DNA from: SOIL31 sp964636815
GTDB lineage: Bacteria; Babelota; Babeliae; Babelales; Vermiphilaceae
DNA: 64,000 nt
NCBI GenBank assembly: GCA_964636815.1
Contig: CAZWTF010000004.1
Coordinates: 1-64,000 of the forward strand
Reading direction: 5' to 3'
Shown here: positions 1 through 8,864 of the stretch, piece after piece
How the letters are laid out: every line of letters starts with the position of its first letter
Position numbering within the stretch: the stretch's first letter is position 1
Position numbers and translations under genes: made by a program
The notes under the pieces: generated by a model
What the model was told of the DNA's origin: nothing
Database searches by the model: none
What the model saw: only the letters and a program-made list of their open reading frames with translations

Positions 1-145
1 CTGCACTCGCACGCAAACAGTTCCTTTTGATCCCTACGAGTTATAGGCTTAGGTCGCCATCGGTTGATGGCGATGTGATCCATGTCGTTTTGAGAAAAAC
101 GCCAAAATCACCCCGATAACTCGCACATGTACTTATTTTATTAAA
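1..145 (-). repeat. large structured dispersed repeat, copy A (cut by window start)
   Basis: Read on the minus strand, this stretch matches 23147-23280 almost base for base. Both carry the block GCGAGTTATCGGGGTGATT, then an inner hairpin around CGCCATC...GATGGCG, then the block ATAACTCGTAGGGATCAAA. The arms CGAGTTAT and ATAACTCG are inverted, so the unit can fold on itself. It lies head to head with copy B. No protein is evident. It may be a MITE-like element or a structured RNA, and I could not match it to a known RNA family. Confidence 0.75.
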
Positions 146-149
146 TCTA

Positions 150-388
150 AATTTGGTATTAGTACATGTCGAGATAAACCGAAGCTCTGGCGCTTCTAAG
201 CGACATGGGCTTCTCGATAACACAACTGAGCAGAGCGAAGTTTGTTAGCGACTGTCAGAGGGTTTTTATCTCGATAGGGATCAAAAGGAACTGTTTGTGT
301 CCATGGCGCGGAAGGGTGACAAGACCCTTTCGCAAAAAACAATTTGAGTAAAGCGAAAATTGAGGTCTCCGGCGTTCAGCTGGAGATT
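150..388 (+). repeat. large structured dispersed repeat, copy B
   Basis: This is a diverged copy of the element at 23147-23357. The order is the same: an outer stem, here TCGAGATAAA at about 166 paired with TTTATCTCGA at about 266, then GGGATCAAAAGGAACTGTTTG, then a hairpin AAGGGT...ACCCTT, then the hairpin CTCCGGCGTTCAGCTGGAG. In the other copies the outer stem reads CGAGTTAT/ATAACTCG and the second stem AGGGGT/ACCCCT, so both arms change together. With copy A it fills the first 400 bases, where I see no gene. Confidence 0.7.
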
Positions 389-407
389 AAAAGATCTTAG
401 TAAAAAA

Positions 408-2384
408 TCATGTAAGCGGATTAGGTGTAAAATAAATCGAACTACTATAATTTTTGTGCTTAATCTCTTGATACACCCTTGCAATATACATAAAACTCTC
501 ACTTTTAATATAAATCTTACGACTATGTATAGCTTTTATTTTTGAAACGGGAGGTTTTGCAGGACCAAGAATAGTAAGAGGTAACTCATGCTGTTTTACA
601 TATGCATAAAGAGTATCAATGATATGATATGCGTCTTGTTCCAATTTTTGTTCATTAACATGTTTCAATTCTAGTTCTGCAAATTTTGCTATTGGCGGAT
701 ATTGTAATTCATCACGTATACTTGTTTCTGCCGCATAAAATTGGAGATAATCCGTTTCATTTAAGTATTTAAATAGTTCATGATCTGCCATTGTTTGAAT
801 AATAACAGTACTTTGTTCATGATTTCTGCCCGCACGGCCCGAAACTTGAATAAGTTGTTGCAGTGCAGTTTCAGCGGCATTGTAGATTGGAAAACTGAGT
901 TGCAAATCTGCCCATAGCACACCAACCAATGTTACGTGAGGAAAATGAAACCCTTTAGTAATTGTTTGTGTGCCAACTAATATATTGATTTTGTTTTCCA
1001 TCATGTCAGTGATGGTTTGTTGCCATACTTTTTTCTTGGCAGTTGTATCCAAATCAGCACGTGCAATGTTTGCGTTTGGGAACATTTTTTGTAGCAATGT
1101 TACAACTTGTTGAGTACCGATACCTTTTTTTATGAATGTATCTGCACTACTTTTACATTCAGAGCATGCAGCAGGTAATGTTTGTGAAATGCCGCAATAA
1201 TGACATACAAGGCGGTTGTCTTCATGTAATGTTAAGCTAACAGAGCAGTCAACGCATGAAAAAATAAAGGTACATTGTTTGCACTGCACAAAAAAGCTAA
1301 AACCACGCCGATTGATAAAAATAATAGTCTGTTCATTTTTTGCTAATCGGTTTTTAATTTCATACTCTAACTCTTTGCTGACCCAAAACTGTTTTCTATT
1401 TTTGTTTTCGGTCAGAGAAACAACTTTAACGGTTGGTAACGTCCCAGAAAATCTTTTTTTGAGCTGAAAGAACGCCCATTTTTTTGTTTTAACATTGTGT
1501 AATGTTTGTAGTGATGGTGTTGCAGAACCAAGTAAAATAGGAATACCAGCAAGCTGTGCACGAATAATTGCAGCTTCTTTGCTGTTAATTTTTGGATGTT
1601 TTTTTTCTTGATATCCAACTTCATGTTCTTCATCAACAACAATAAAACCAAGATTGGGAATGGGTAACAGTATTGGCAAATGTACACCAATTAAAATCAT
1701 TGGCGTTTTATTTTTTAAATTGTTCCATACAGCATTTTTTTCTTTGGGTGTTTTTCCTGAATGAAACCCATAAATAGGCATGTTTGGCAGCTCGTGCTTT
1801 AATCTATTTTCAAACGCTATTGCGAGAGTGACTTCTGGTAGTAGCAGTAAACTAGTTTTATTTTGTTGCAGAGCTTGTAGAAAAAGATGTTTATAGACCT
1901 CTGTTTTTCCTGATCCAGTTACCCCGTGCAAAAGCACGGGACAATACTTGCTGTTACCAATGTTTGGAGCAATATAATTACACACTTTTTGTTGTTCGTC
2001 AGTGAGTGTAACGGTGCTTTCTGCTGAATGAATTTTATTTTCTAGTGCAAGAATAATTTCATTCTCTTTTTTGTTAGCAAGAAAATGATGAATGCGCTTA
2101 ATAAAATAGATTGCCTCAATCAAATAATATTCACCCAGTTTTTGTAAAAAACTTTGATAATGCTCATCTGCAGGGAGTGGCTCAAGGCCATGAATTTCTT
2201 TTAGTTCAAATGCAAGATTGTGTGGTTTGTTTTTGTACTCATCAATCACCAATGCAGGAATGATGCGATTGCGCACGGGTACCTGTACAATAAGGCCTGA
2301 TAAAGACTTATTTGCAAGGTTTTGTGGTACGGCGTACCAGAGAGGTTCAGGTAATCCATTAAGGAGTTTGACGCGAATAAACAT
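408..2384 (-). CDS. priA: primosomal protein N' (replication restart helicase PriA)
   Basis: PriA reloads the replisome at stalled forks as a 3'-5' DNA helicase. At 658 residues it is a little shorter than E. coli PriA (about 730). Walker A GVTGSGKT is at residues 154-161 and the DEEH box at 251-254, followed by GSATPS near 287. Eight zinc-binding cysteines (C368, C371, C377, C380, C394, C397, C407, C410) form the PriA-specific insertion. The late helicase motifs GTQTITKG and QVSGRAGR follow. The segment usually reading GTRSA reads GVHLP here (233-237), a departure from the family. The gene ends about 20 bases from repeat copy B. Confidence 0.95.
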   Translation of the reverse strand: MFIRVKLLNGLPEPLWYAVPQNLANKSLSGLIVQVPVRNRIIPALVIDEYKNKPHNLAFELKEIHGLEPLPADEHYQSFLQKLGEYYLIEAIYFIKRIHHFLANKKENEIILALENKIHSAESTVTLTDEQQKVCNYIAPNIGNSKYCPVLLHGVTGSGKTEVYKHLFLQALQQNKTSLLLLPEVTLAIAFENRLKHELPNMPIYGFHSGKTPKEKNAVWNNLKNKTPMILIGVHLPILLPIPNLGFIVVDEEHEVGYQEKKHPKINSKEAAIIRAQLAGIPILLGSATPSLQTLHNVKTKKWAFFQLKKRFSGTLPTVKVVSLTENKNRKQFWVSKELEYEIKNRLAKNEQTIIFINRRGFSFFVQCKQCTFIFSCVDCSVSLTLHEDNRLVCHYCGISQTLPAACSECKSSADTFIKKGIGTQQVVTLLQKMFPNANIARADLDTTAKKKVWQQTITDMMENKINILVGTQTITKGFHFPHVTLVGVLWADLQLSFPIYNAAETALQQLIQVSGRAGRNHEQSTVIIQTMADHELFKYLNETDYLQFYAAETSIRDELQYPPIAKFAELELKHVNEQKLEQDAYHIIDTLYAYVKQHELPLTILGPAKPPVSKIKAIHSRKIYIKSESFMYIARVYQEIKHKNYSSSIYFTPNPLT

Positions 2385-2510
2385 GATTTAAGAATACAGG
2401 AAAATGATTGTTGTTGTAAATGAAAATAGCTGAGTTGTGCAAATTTGTTTATCAGGATATGATTATATTGTGATCTATTACAATTTGTGTATTTAAGAGA
2501 TTGAAATATT

Positions 2511-3320
2511 ATGAAAAATATATTGTTCGCGATAGCGGTTTTAGGTGGCTATGTTGGTTTAGCTATGGGTAGTGAAAAAGATGATGGAGTAATTGTTTTT
2601 AAAGCGGCAATTACTGCATTACAGAATAATCCATTACGATATTGTCAAAAAGAATATATCGATTTTTTGAATAAGGATTATGGTATACAATGTGCTTACA
2701 ATGAGCCTCTTATAGGTGTGTCTTACCAGCAGAATTCACAAAGCAAACTTATTGAGCGAATTACTTTTATACCATTTAAATATTTTTTAGATAATAGCGG
2801 TAAACAACAAAATAATAGCAGTTCTTTTAAGCAATGTGATGTTGAATTACTGTCTTGTTCAAATCAAAGTGCAGAAGAGAAAAATAAGTTTAGGATAGTA
2901 TTAGGTACAGATTTTAATAATAAGACACCTCAAGACTTGTTGAATGAGTTTAAAGAAATACCTCAATGTGCGCTCGGAAGCTATTTTGATAAAAAAAGTG
3001 ATATGTTGTCGTGGAGAGATCCATATGAAGTTGAAAAAGAGCTGTGCAGTGATGATGTCATACGCCAAATAGAAGGTAAGGGTGGTTGGGAGAAAATCGA
3101 GTGGGCACACGGAAAGATGGAGCGTTTTCGGCATAAATATGCCCAAGGAATTAATGGGTATTTTGGAGAAGAAGTAAAAGAAAAAATACGACAAGATCAC
3201 AAAGCAATGCAAACTGCCCTGTTTTATTCTCGAATTAGAAAATTATTTGGGTTTTCAATTGCTGCAATTATTGCGTATCTTTTGTATCAAAAACTTTATA
3301 ATACAGTGGAATTAATATGA
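2511..3320 (+). CDS. exported tail-anchored protein, first of three tandem paralogues
   Basis: Function not recognised; 269 residues. It has an N-terminal signal peptide (residues 1 to about 20), a soluble middle with several cysteines, and a C-terminal membrane helix of the type SIAAIIAYLLYQK that the next two genes also carry. The line FRIVLGTDFNNKTPQDLLNEF corresponds to FEVKLGEDLSNID in the next protein, so the middle is a distant paralogue. Its stop overlaps the next start by four bases (ATGA), which indicates a co-transcribed, translationally coupled unit. The start has no strong ribosome binding site. Confidence 0.75.
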   Translation: MKNILFAIAVLGGYVGLAMGSEKDDGVIVFKAAITALQNNPLRYCQKEYIDFLNKDYGIQCAYNEPLIGVSYQQNSQSKLIERITFIPFKYFLDNSGKQQNNSSSFKQCDVELLSCSNQSAEEKNKFRIVLGTDFNNKTPQDLLNEFKEIPQCALGSYFDKKSDMLSWRDPYEVEKELCSDDVIRQIEGKGGWEKIEWAHGKMERFRHKYAQGINGYFGEEVKEKIRQDHKAMQTALFYSRIRKLFGFSIAAIIAYLLYQKLYNTVELI

Positions 3321-4216
3321 AATATCGTTTTTTAACTGTTCTTTTTTTAACTAATTTTATGCCTTCGATTGTAGGCAGTGAGCAGCCAATAGTTATACCT
3401 GAGCAAAAGATTTATAATCTGCTGAATAAACCGGTTGAAATTTTTGTTCATTTTAGCTCGGATGCACGTGACTTGTATTATGTGGGCGAAAAAAGAGTGG
3501 AGTATTTGAAGCAGAAGCCTGCAGCTAATAGTCCTTGTTTTATCAATTGTGAATATAGGTCAAAAGATTTACGCACAAATCTTGATGATATGTTGGATTC
3601 TATTATTCAGTCATCAAATATGAATACAGAAGATGATTATAAGCAATATCGGCTACTTTCAAATAGTACTCGTCTGCAAAAAATTACTGAAAACTTTAAG
3701 ACGCTACACCCTCAGAATATTATTCCTTTACGTTATTTTTTGACTGATACTGAGCAATTTAAAAATAAGGGTGATATTCTTTTTAAATTTACTGAAAAAA
3801 TAGAAGAAGATGAGATTTTTTTTGAGGTAAAATTAGGGGAAGATTTAAGTAATATAGATGCACAAAAAATTATTACACAATTTTGCAATAGCAACGCACA
3901 GCATATTACTAGCGATAGGGATGAATTACAAAAGAACGCAATTATTGATTACGTTCAAGGCTATCGTTATAATAGCGGTTCATTTAAGCATGGAGCATTA
4001 TCATATAAAGTTGAGCTAGATAGTAAAAAATTACAAGAAAAGGCTGATGCAAGTCGTAAAAAAAACGAAGAAGAGAAAAAACAGAAAGAGCAACAAGCTC
4101 AAGAAAAAGCTGTGTTGTATTCTAAAATTAAGAAGACACTTTTTGGTGGTTCAATTGCTGCAATTATTGCGTATCTGTTGTACCAAAAACTTTATAATAC
4201 AGCGGAATTAATATGA
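3317..4216 (+). CDS. exported tail-anchored protein, second tandem paralogue
   Basis: Function not recognised; 299 residues. A signal peptide (about 1-20, ending near IVGSEQ) is followed by a domain shared with the next protein: KPVEIFVHF, SDARDLYYVG, SPCFINC with two close cysteines, and an IIPLRYFL segment. A Lys/Glu/Gln-rich helix (about 240-270) leads into a C-terminal membrane helix. Translation is coupled to both neighbours by ATGA overlaps. The exported N-terminus plus tail helix suggests a periplasm-facing protein held in a membrane. Confidence 0.75.
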   Translation: MKYRFLTVLFLTNFMPSIVGSEQPIVIPEQKIYNLLNKPVEIFVHFSSDARDLYYVGEKRVEYLKQKPAANSPCFINCEYRSKDLRTNLDDMLDSIIQSSNMNTEDDYKQYRLLSNSTRLQKITENFKTLHPQNIIPLRYFLTDTEQFKNKGDILFKFTEKIEEDEIFFEVKLGEDLSNIDAQKIITQFCNSNAQHITSDRDELQKNAIIDYVQGYRYNSGSFKHGALSYKVELDSKKLQEKADASRKKNEEEKKQKEQQAQEKAVLYSKIKKTLFGGSIAAIIAYLLYQKLYNTAELI

Positions 4217-5004
4217 AATATCGTTTTTTAACTGTTCTTTTTTTAATTAGTTTTGTGCCCTCAGTTATTGGAAGTGAGCAATCAAATAAGCCGGTTGAAA
4301 TTTTTGTTCATTTTAACTCGGATGCACGTGACTTGTATTATGTGGGTAAGCAACGCATGGAGTATTTGGAACAATTTAATCTAGAGCCTGTAGAGAATAG
4401 TCCTTGTTTTATTAATTGTGGTTACAAAACAGAGGACTTTCGAGCAAGTATTTTTGATTTATTGCCCTTTGCTAGAGACGTACGGGTATGTTCTGTTAAA
4501 GACCGTTATACAATTCCTTTTTTAAAAGTTATTCCTTTACAGTATTTTTTGACAGGTAAAGATCAGTTTAAAAAACAAGGGGATGTTCTTTTTTCATGTA
4601 CCAAAAAAATAGATGAACAGGATATTGTTTTTCAAGTAAAGTTAGGCGAAAATCCCAGAAATATAGATACGAAAGTTCTTATGGAAATATTTTTTGGTCA
4701 AATAGCATCGTACGTTGAAGAAGATATGTATGAGTTACTGGAAAAAAAGATTATTGAACAAAAGACACTTTCCTATTTTTGTGAACACGGGCCAAAAGCC
4801 TGTAAAAAAAATGATATCATAAAAAATCAAAAAAAATATAATGATGAGTTCTTGCAGCAGAGAAAATTACAACAACAGAAAGAACAAAAAAATCAACAAA
4901 ATGCTGTGTTTTATTCTCGAATTAAAAAGATACTTGGTGGTTCAATCGCCGCAATTTTTATGTATCTTTTATATCAAAAAATTTATGAAAAACATTTGAA
5001 TTAA
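4213..5004 (+). CDS. exported tail-anchored protein, third tandem paralogue
   Basis: Function not recognised; 263 residues. It has the same architecture as the preceding protein: signal peptide, KPVEIFVHF and SPCFINC segments, a Gln/Lys-rich helix, and a C-terminal membrane helix around residues 235-255. It lacks about 15 residues after the signal peptide that the second paralogue has. The stop codon lies inside the left arm of a strong terminator hairpin, so the three-gene unit ends here. Confidence 0.75.
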   Translation: MKYRFLTVLFLISFVPSVIGSEQSNKPVEIFVHFNSDARDLYYVGKQRMEYLEQFNLEPVENSPCFINCGYKTEDFRASIFDLLPFARDVRVCSVKDRYTIPFLKVIPLQYFLTGKDQFKKQGDVLFSCTKKIDEQDIVFQVKLGENPRNIDTKVLMEIFFGQIASYVEEDMYELLEKKIIEQKTLSYFCEHGPKACKKNDIIKNQKKYNDEFLQQRKLQQQKEQKNQQNAVFYSRIKKILGGSIAAIFMYLLYQKIYEKHLN

Positions 5005-5048
5005 AAGAAAGAGGTTTGCATTGATGTGCAAACCTCTTTCTTTTAATT
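4999..5048. terminator. bidirectional terminator between convergent genes
   Basis: A perfect 22-base stem with a six-base loop (TTGATG). The arms read AAAGAAAGAGGTTTGCA and its complement, with A-rich and T-rich flanks on both sides. It sits between the end of the three-paralogue operon (+) and the end of the AAA+ ATPase gene (-), so it can serve both. Confidence 0.9.
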
Positions 5049-5071
5049 ATTGCGTATAAAAATGTGAGCAG

Positions 5072-6634
5072 TTATTTTGTGTGTTGCTCACGCTCTAACT
5101 TATCAGCTTCAAGCGCCTCATGTTTTTCAACAGCTTGCTTAATACTATTGTTGATGTGTGTGATGGTGATAATACCAGTTTTGGTTGCAAGTGCTTTTTT
5201 ATGCATCGCATGTACAGCGTCTTTTATTTCAGCATGTGATAAACCATCTGTTTGTTCTACCATATTGTTAATTTGTGCTGGAGTAAGTAGTGCTTGAGCG
5301 GCTTTAACAAATGCTACACTATTATTTTTTGTGTTTAAGAGAACATTCTTATTATAAAGATCGAACAAGTTTGTACGTGTTATTGCATTTGGCAATGGCA
5401 TTAACACACGGTCTTGAAAGCGGCGACCCATTGCTTCATCCATAACATACGCATGGTTTGTTGCAGCAATTAACATAAATTTATCACTACCATTACCCGT
5501 AAGTGCTAAAATGTGGTTCAGTACTTTGTAATGATCAGATGAAGGGTCGAGGCTATCTCTATTTACAAAGAGTGCATCGGCTTCATCAACAAAAATAATT
5601 GCGCCATACTTACTACGATTAGCTATATCAACCAATTCATTGACGTATTTAATACCTTCAACACCAGATTGTAATAATGAACCTGCAGTAACAGGTAAGA
5701 AATCCATGTTGGTTTTATCCGCTAAGATTTGTGCAAATAATGTTTTACCAGTACCGGGTTTGCCATAAAGAAGCAAGTTGTCATAGGTTGCTTTTTTACC
5801 GTTATAAATATGATCACGAATGTTTTTTGTTTTTTCTTCAATTTCTATCAGACGATCTTTAACTTGTTCATCAAAGATCATTGCAGGAGATTGATATCCA
5901 GATTTCCAACGGTTAACTCTGTCCCAGCGACCAACTTTTGAGCCAGGTAATAAAATTGCTGGTTTTGGATTAAGAAGGCGTTTTTCAAGAAGTTGCCAGC
6001 ATAATTTTGTTCCATATGTTGCAGATATAGATACTACGGCACCAAATGCATACGGCCCGACTATTTGTATAGCGTTTTGCAGGTTAAAAATTGAAGCTAA
6101 GCCTTGATTGGTCATTTGTGTTACAGATGGCCAAACTTCTCGTTCGAGACCTTGTTGCGCACCTTGTGCTGCTTGCCCAACATTAGATGCCCAAGCGTCA
6201 GCACCATCTTTGATGCTATTTTTGAGATTTGTATCATTCATTGCATCTCTAAAGGCGTCAGTTGCTTGTGTAGCACCACTTGTAAGACCATCTTTGAGAG
6301 AGTTTCCAATGTTTTTGTTGTTCATTGCATTTTTAAAAGCATCAGCTGTTTGCTGAGTCATACCGGTAAGACCGGTTTCTAAGTTTTTACCAAATTTTTT
6401 ATCATTCCCTGCTTGAGCAAAAGCTTCTGCAGTGCTGGTAACAACCCCTGTAACAACTTCTTTTACGATCTCTTTAGTGCCATCACCTAATGCTTCACCT
6501 AAACCATCAAAGTTATCCAAATGAACATTGACCGATACTTGGTCAAGATTAATATCTTTATTACCTAAAAGAGCAATAGGGCTTTGGAGAGCAACTAAGA
6601 GTGTTAAAACGTGATATAATTGATGTTTTTTCAT
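5072..6634 (-). CDS. exported/membrane AAA+ ATPase resembling mitochondrial ATAD3
   Basis: 520 residues. A signal or anchor helix (about 5-24) is followed by a region of Gly/Ala/Asn-rich helical repeats of about 30 residues (DAFKNAMNN... and DAFRDAMND..., about 55-160), a second hydrophobic helix (about 190-212), and one AAA+ module. Walker A is GKPGTGKT at 291-298, Walker B IIFVDEAD at 346-353, sensor Asn near 393, and the arginine pair in GRRFQD at 403-408. The wording NLLLYGKPGTGKTLFA, VDEADALF and KFMLIAATN is closest, in my memory, to ATAD3-type ATPases. I infer an FtsH-like topology with a periplasmic repeat domain and a cytoplasmic ATPase. No protease domain follows, and the substrate is unknown. 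Confidence 0.8.
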   Translation of the reverse strand: MKKHQLYHVLTLLVALQSPIALLGNKDINLDQVSVNVHLDNFDGLGEALGDGTKEIVKEVVTGVVTSTAEAFAQAGNDKKFGKNLETGLTGMTQQTADAFKNAMNNKNIGNSLKDGLTSGATQATDAFRDAMNDTNLKNSIKDGADAWASNVGQAAQGAQQGLEREVWPSVTQMTNQGLASIFNLQNAIQIVGPYAFGAVVSISATYGTKLCWQLLEKRLLNPKPAILLPGSKVGRWDRVNRWKSGYQSPAMIFDEQVKDRLIEIEEKTKNIRDHIYNGKKATYDNLLLYGKPGTGKTLFAQILADKTNMDFLPVTAGSLLQSGVEGIKYVNELVDIANRSKYGAIIFVDEADALFVNRDSLDPSSDHYKVLNHILALTGNGSDKFMLIAATNHAYVMDEAMGRRFQDRVLMPLPNAITRTNLFDLYNKNVLLNTKNNSVAFVKAAQALLTPAQINNMVEQTDGLSHAEIKDAVHAMHKKALATKTGIITITHINNSIKQAVEKHEALEADKLEREQHTK

Positions 6635-6844
6635 AACGATATCCCCTAAAAAGAAAAAAATAGTGAAATATTTATATCTATATAAAAATTGCGATTCTTA
6701 CTATAATTTTATGTAAAACAATTCAGTTTGTCAAAAGGGGTGCCAAAAAGGCCTTAGAGAGGGTAAAATAGCTTGCTATTCGAGGTTATAGGTTGATATT
6801 CTGTAAAGTATCATAATAAGTAGCCTTAATAAGGAAAATAGCTT

Positions 6845-7606
6845 ATGGCAAGAATAGAAGAAGCTCTGAAACGCATAGATGAAAAAAAGAAAAAATTAGA
6901 TGCATTTCGCCCTTTACCTTCAGCATTAGTAAATAATCTTCAAGAGTGGCTTGCAGTAGAATTTACGTATACTTCGAATGCAATAGAAGGAAATACTCTG
7001 TCTTTTAGTGAAACAGCGATGGTTGTAGAAAAAGGTATTACTATTGCAGGAAAAACGGTTCGTGAGCATCTTGAAGCAATTAATCATGCACAAGCGATTG
7101 ATTTTATCATCGATCTTGCACGTAAAAAACAGGCAGATTTGGCGCTTGATGACATTCTTGCTATTCATAAAATAGTGTTACAAAAAATAGATGATATGCA
7201 TGCAGGTGTTTTACGTAAAGTAATGGTAAAGGTTACTGGTTCTCAAACAGTGTTTCCTAATTACGCAAAAGTGCCTTTTTTGATGGTTGATTTTATTTCA
7301 TGGTTACAGGAAGCAAAAGATCATTCAGTAATTGTCGCAGCGCTTGCACATTATAAACTGGTTACTATTCATCCTTTTGTTGATGGGAATGGGAGGACTG
7401 CTCGACTACTTATGAATTTATTACTTTTACAACATGGATATCCATTGGCAATTATCAAAAAAGAACAACGCCCTGAATATATTGCAGCAATTGAACAAGC
7501 CCGAAACACGGATGATTTTAATCAATTCTATACAGTCATCATTGCAGCTGTTGAATATAGTTTGGATATGTATTTAGAAGCCATTGCGCAATCTGATTTA
7601 TCATAA
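6845..7606 (+). CDS. Fic-domain protein, likely AMP transferase with internal inhibitory helix
   Basis: 253 residues. The Fic active-site loop HPFVDGNGR is at residues 176-184, with the catalytic His at 176. The autoinhibitory motif S-x-x-x-E-G (S44, E48, G49) lies on an N-terminal helix, which defines the class with an intramolecular inhibitor. Fic enzymes usually move AMP from ATP onto Tyr, Ser or Thr of target proteins. There is no separate antitoxin gene and no signal peptide. The gene is divergent from the AAA+ gene across a 210-base spacer. Target unknown. Confidence 0.9.
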   Translation: MARIEEALKRIDEKKKKLDAFRPLPSALVNNLQEWLAVEFTYTSNAIEGNTLSFSETAMVVEKGITIAGKTVREHLEAINHAQAIDFIIDLARKKQADLALDDILAIHKIVLQKIDDMHAGVLRKVMVKVTGSQTVFPNYAKVPFLMVDFISWLQEAKDHSVIVAALAHYKLVTIHPFVDGNGRTARLLMNLLLLQHGYPLAIIKKEQRPEYIAAIEQARNTDDFNQFYTVIIAAVEYSLDMYLEAIAQSDLS

Positions 7607-7610
7607 AGAA

Positions 7611-8309
7611 TTATTTGCGAGAGTAGTACCATAGCCCAATGAATAAAATTGCACTTGAAGCGGTGGAAGCATAGAGCCACTTTGTGATTTTGGCAATTGA
7701 TTGATTTTGTTGCGCAATTGTTTCTTGATGCAATCGGATTATTGTCTGTAATGATGAAACATTATCTTCGCTTTTTTCTATTCTTTCTTGAGATTTTGTC
7801 TCTAATTCTGTGAGCGTTTTAATCAATTCGCTGAGTGTTTGTTCTGTGCCAAGTTTATCAATTGCATTTTTTTGATCTGAGCTTGATTGCGAGAGTTCTA
7901 AAATGTTTTGTTCAGTTGTTTTTATTCTTTCTTCTAAGCTGGTAGCTGTTTCTGCAATTACTTTGATTAATTCGTTGAGTTGGAGTTGCTCTGAATCAAA
8001 AGACATTATTTGTTTTTTTGTGTTTTGATTTATCCTACCTTGATCTTCAATAAATCCTGTGAGCGCTTTGGTCAATAGGTTTATCTTTTTATGCTTTTCC
8101 TTCATTTTATTGTGGCATGATAACAGCTCTGTTTTACATAAGTCGAATTGATTTTGGCATAATAATAGCTCTTCTTTGAATGAGTTGAATCGTTGTTCAA
8201 AGTTTGATTTTTGCATATGCAAAGGCAGAGTTTTATTGATAGTTTTTTGTATGCCATCTGGTTGTGTTATGACTATTGTTGGTACGATTGGCGGGGTTGA
8301 TGATTCCAT
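7611..8309 (-). CDS. tail-anchored coiled-coil protein
   Basis: 232 residues with no known domain. Residues about 40-205 are heptad-rich (many Leu, Glu, Lys, Gln) and should form long coiled coils. The C-terminal 20 residues form one membrane helix followed by a short YYSRK tail. There is no signal peptide, so a cytoplasmic rod held by a C-terminal anchor is likely. The next gene on the same strand has the same plan and a similar tail (YLWYYTHK). It ends four bases after the Fic gene, convergently. Confidence 0.75.
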   Translation of the reverse strand: MESSTPPIVPTIVITQPDGIQKTINKTLPLHMQKSNFEQRFNSFKEELLLCQNQFDLCKTELLSCHNKMKEKHKKINLLTKALTGFIEDQGRINQNTKKQIMSFDSEQLQLNELIKVIAETATSLEERIKTTEQNILELSQSSSDQKNAIDKLGTEQTLSELIKTLTELETKSQERIEKSEDNVSSLQTIIRLHQETIAQQNQSIAKITKWLYASTASSAILFIGLWYYSRK

Positions 8310-8371
8310 GGGTTATAACTTTTTTTTAGTGATTAAATATAAAATTTGAAGATGTTAACAGTAAAAAATTA

Positions 8372-8788
8372 TTATTTATGGGTATAGTACCATAAATACG
8401 CAAACATTATAAAATTGATACTTAATCCAAGAGCGGTACAGATACCTACCAAGCCAAACCATTTACGATCTTGATTGTTTGTTGTAATAAAACATTGATG
8501 ATTGTTTGATAGTGTTGTTATACGTTGCAATAGTTGCGTGTTCTGTTGTTGTAATTCTTCTATATCTTTGAGTGCTTTTCCGTTAATTATAAGAGGGTTT
8601 GAAGCGTTATCAAATTTCGTGTTGAGAGCTAATAATTGTTCTTTAAGTTCTTTGTTGGATTGTATTTTTTTTTCATCAGCATCGCTTATTTTTTTGCTGA
8701 TATCCAGTAGCGTTTCATTGAATTTTTTATCTTTTGGTTCTTGAGAGATTATTGTTGAAAGAGACGATTGTGGTGGTTGTAATTCCAT
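8372..8788 (-). CDS. short tail-anchored coiled-coil protein, paralogue of its neighbour
   Basis: 138 residues. It has a polar N-terminus, a coiled-coil region (about 25-95), and a C-terminal membrane helix (about 112-133) with a YYTHK end. It shares plan and tail with the protein encoded at 7611-8309, and looks like a shortened duplicate. Function not recognised. Confidence 0.7.
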   Translation of the reverse strand: MELQPPQSSLSTIISQEPKDKKFNETLLDISKKISDADEKKIQSNKELKEQLLALNTKFDNASNPLIINGKALKDIEELQQQNTQLLQRITTLSNNHQCFITTNNQDRKWFGLVGICTALGLSINFIMFAYLWYYTHK

Positions 8789-8864
8789 CTGTTTTCCATT
8801 CTAATAACATATGCAAATCCGTTTATCACGAATTTGCATATATCTTATAGCTTATTTTTAAAAT

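Noticed and set aside
150..388. tmRNA, RNase P RNA, SRP RNA or group II intron
   Set aside because: I could not find the diagnostic core sequences of these RNAs, and the element occurs at least three times in 64 kb.
41..545. Short open frames in the first 550 bases
   Set aside because: They lie within the structured repeats or overlap priA on the other strand, and have no recognisable protein features.
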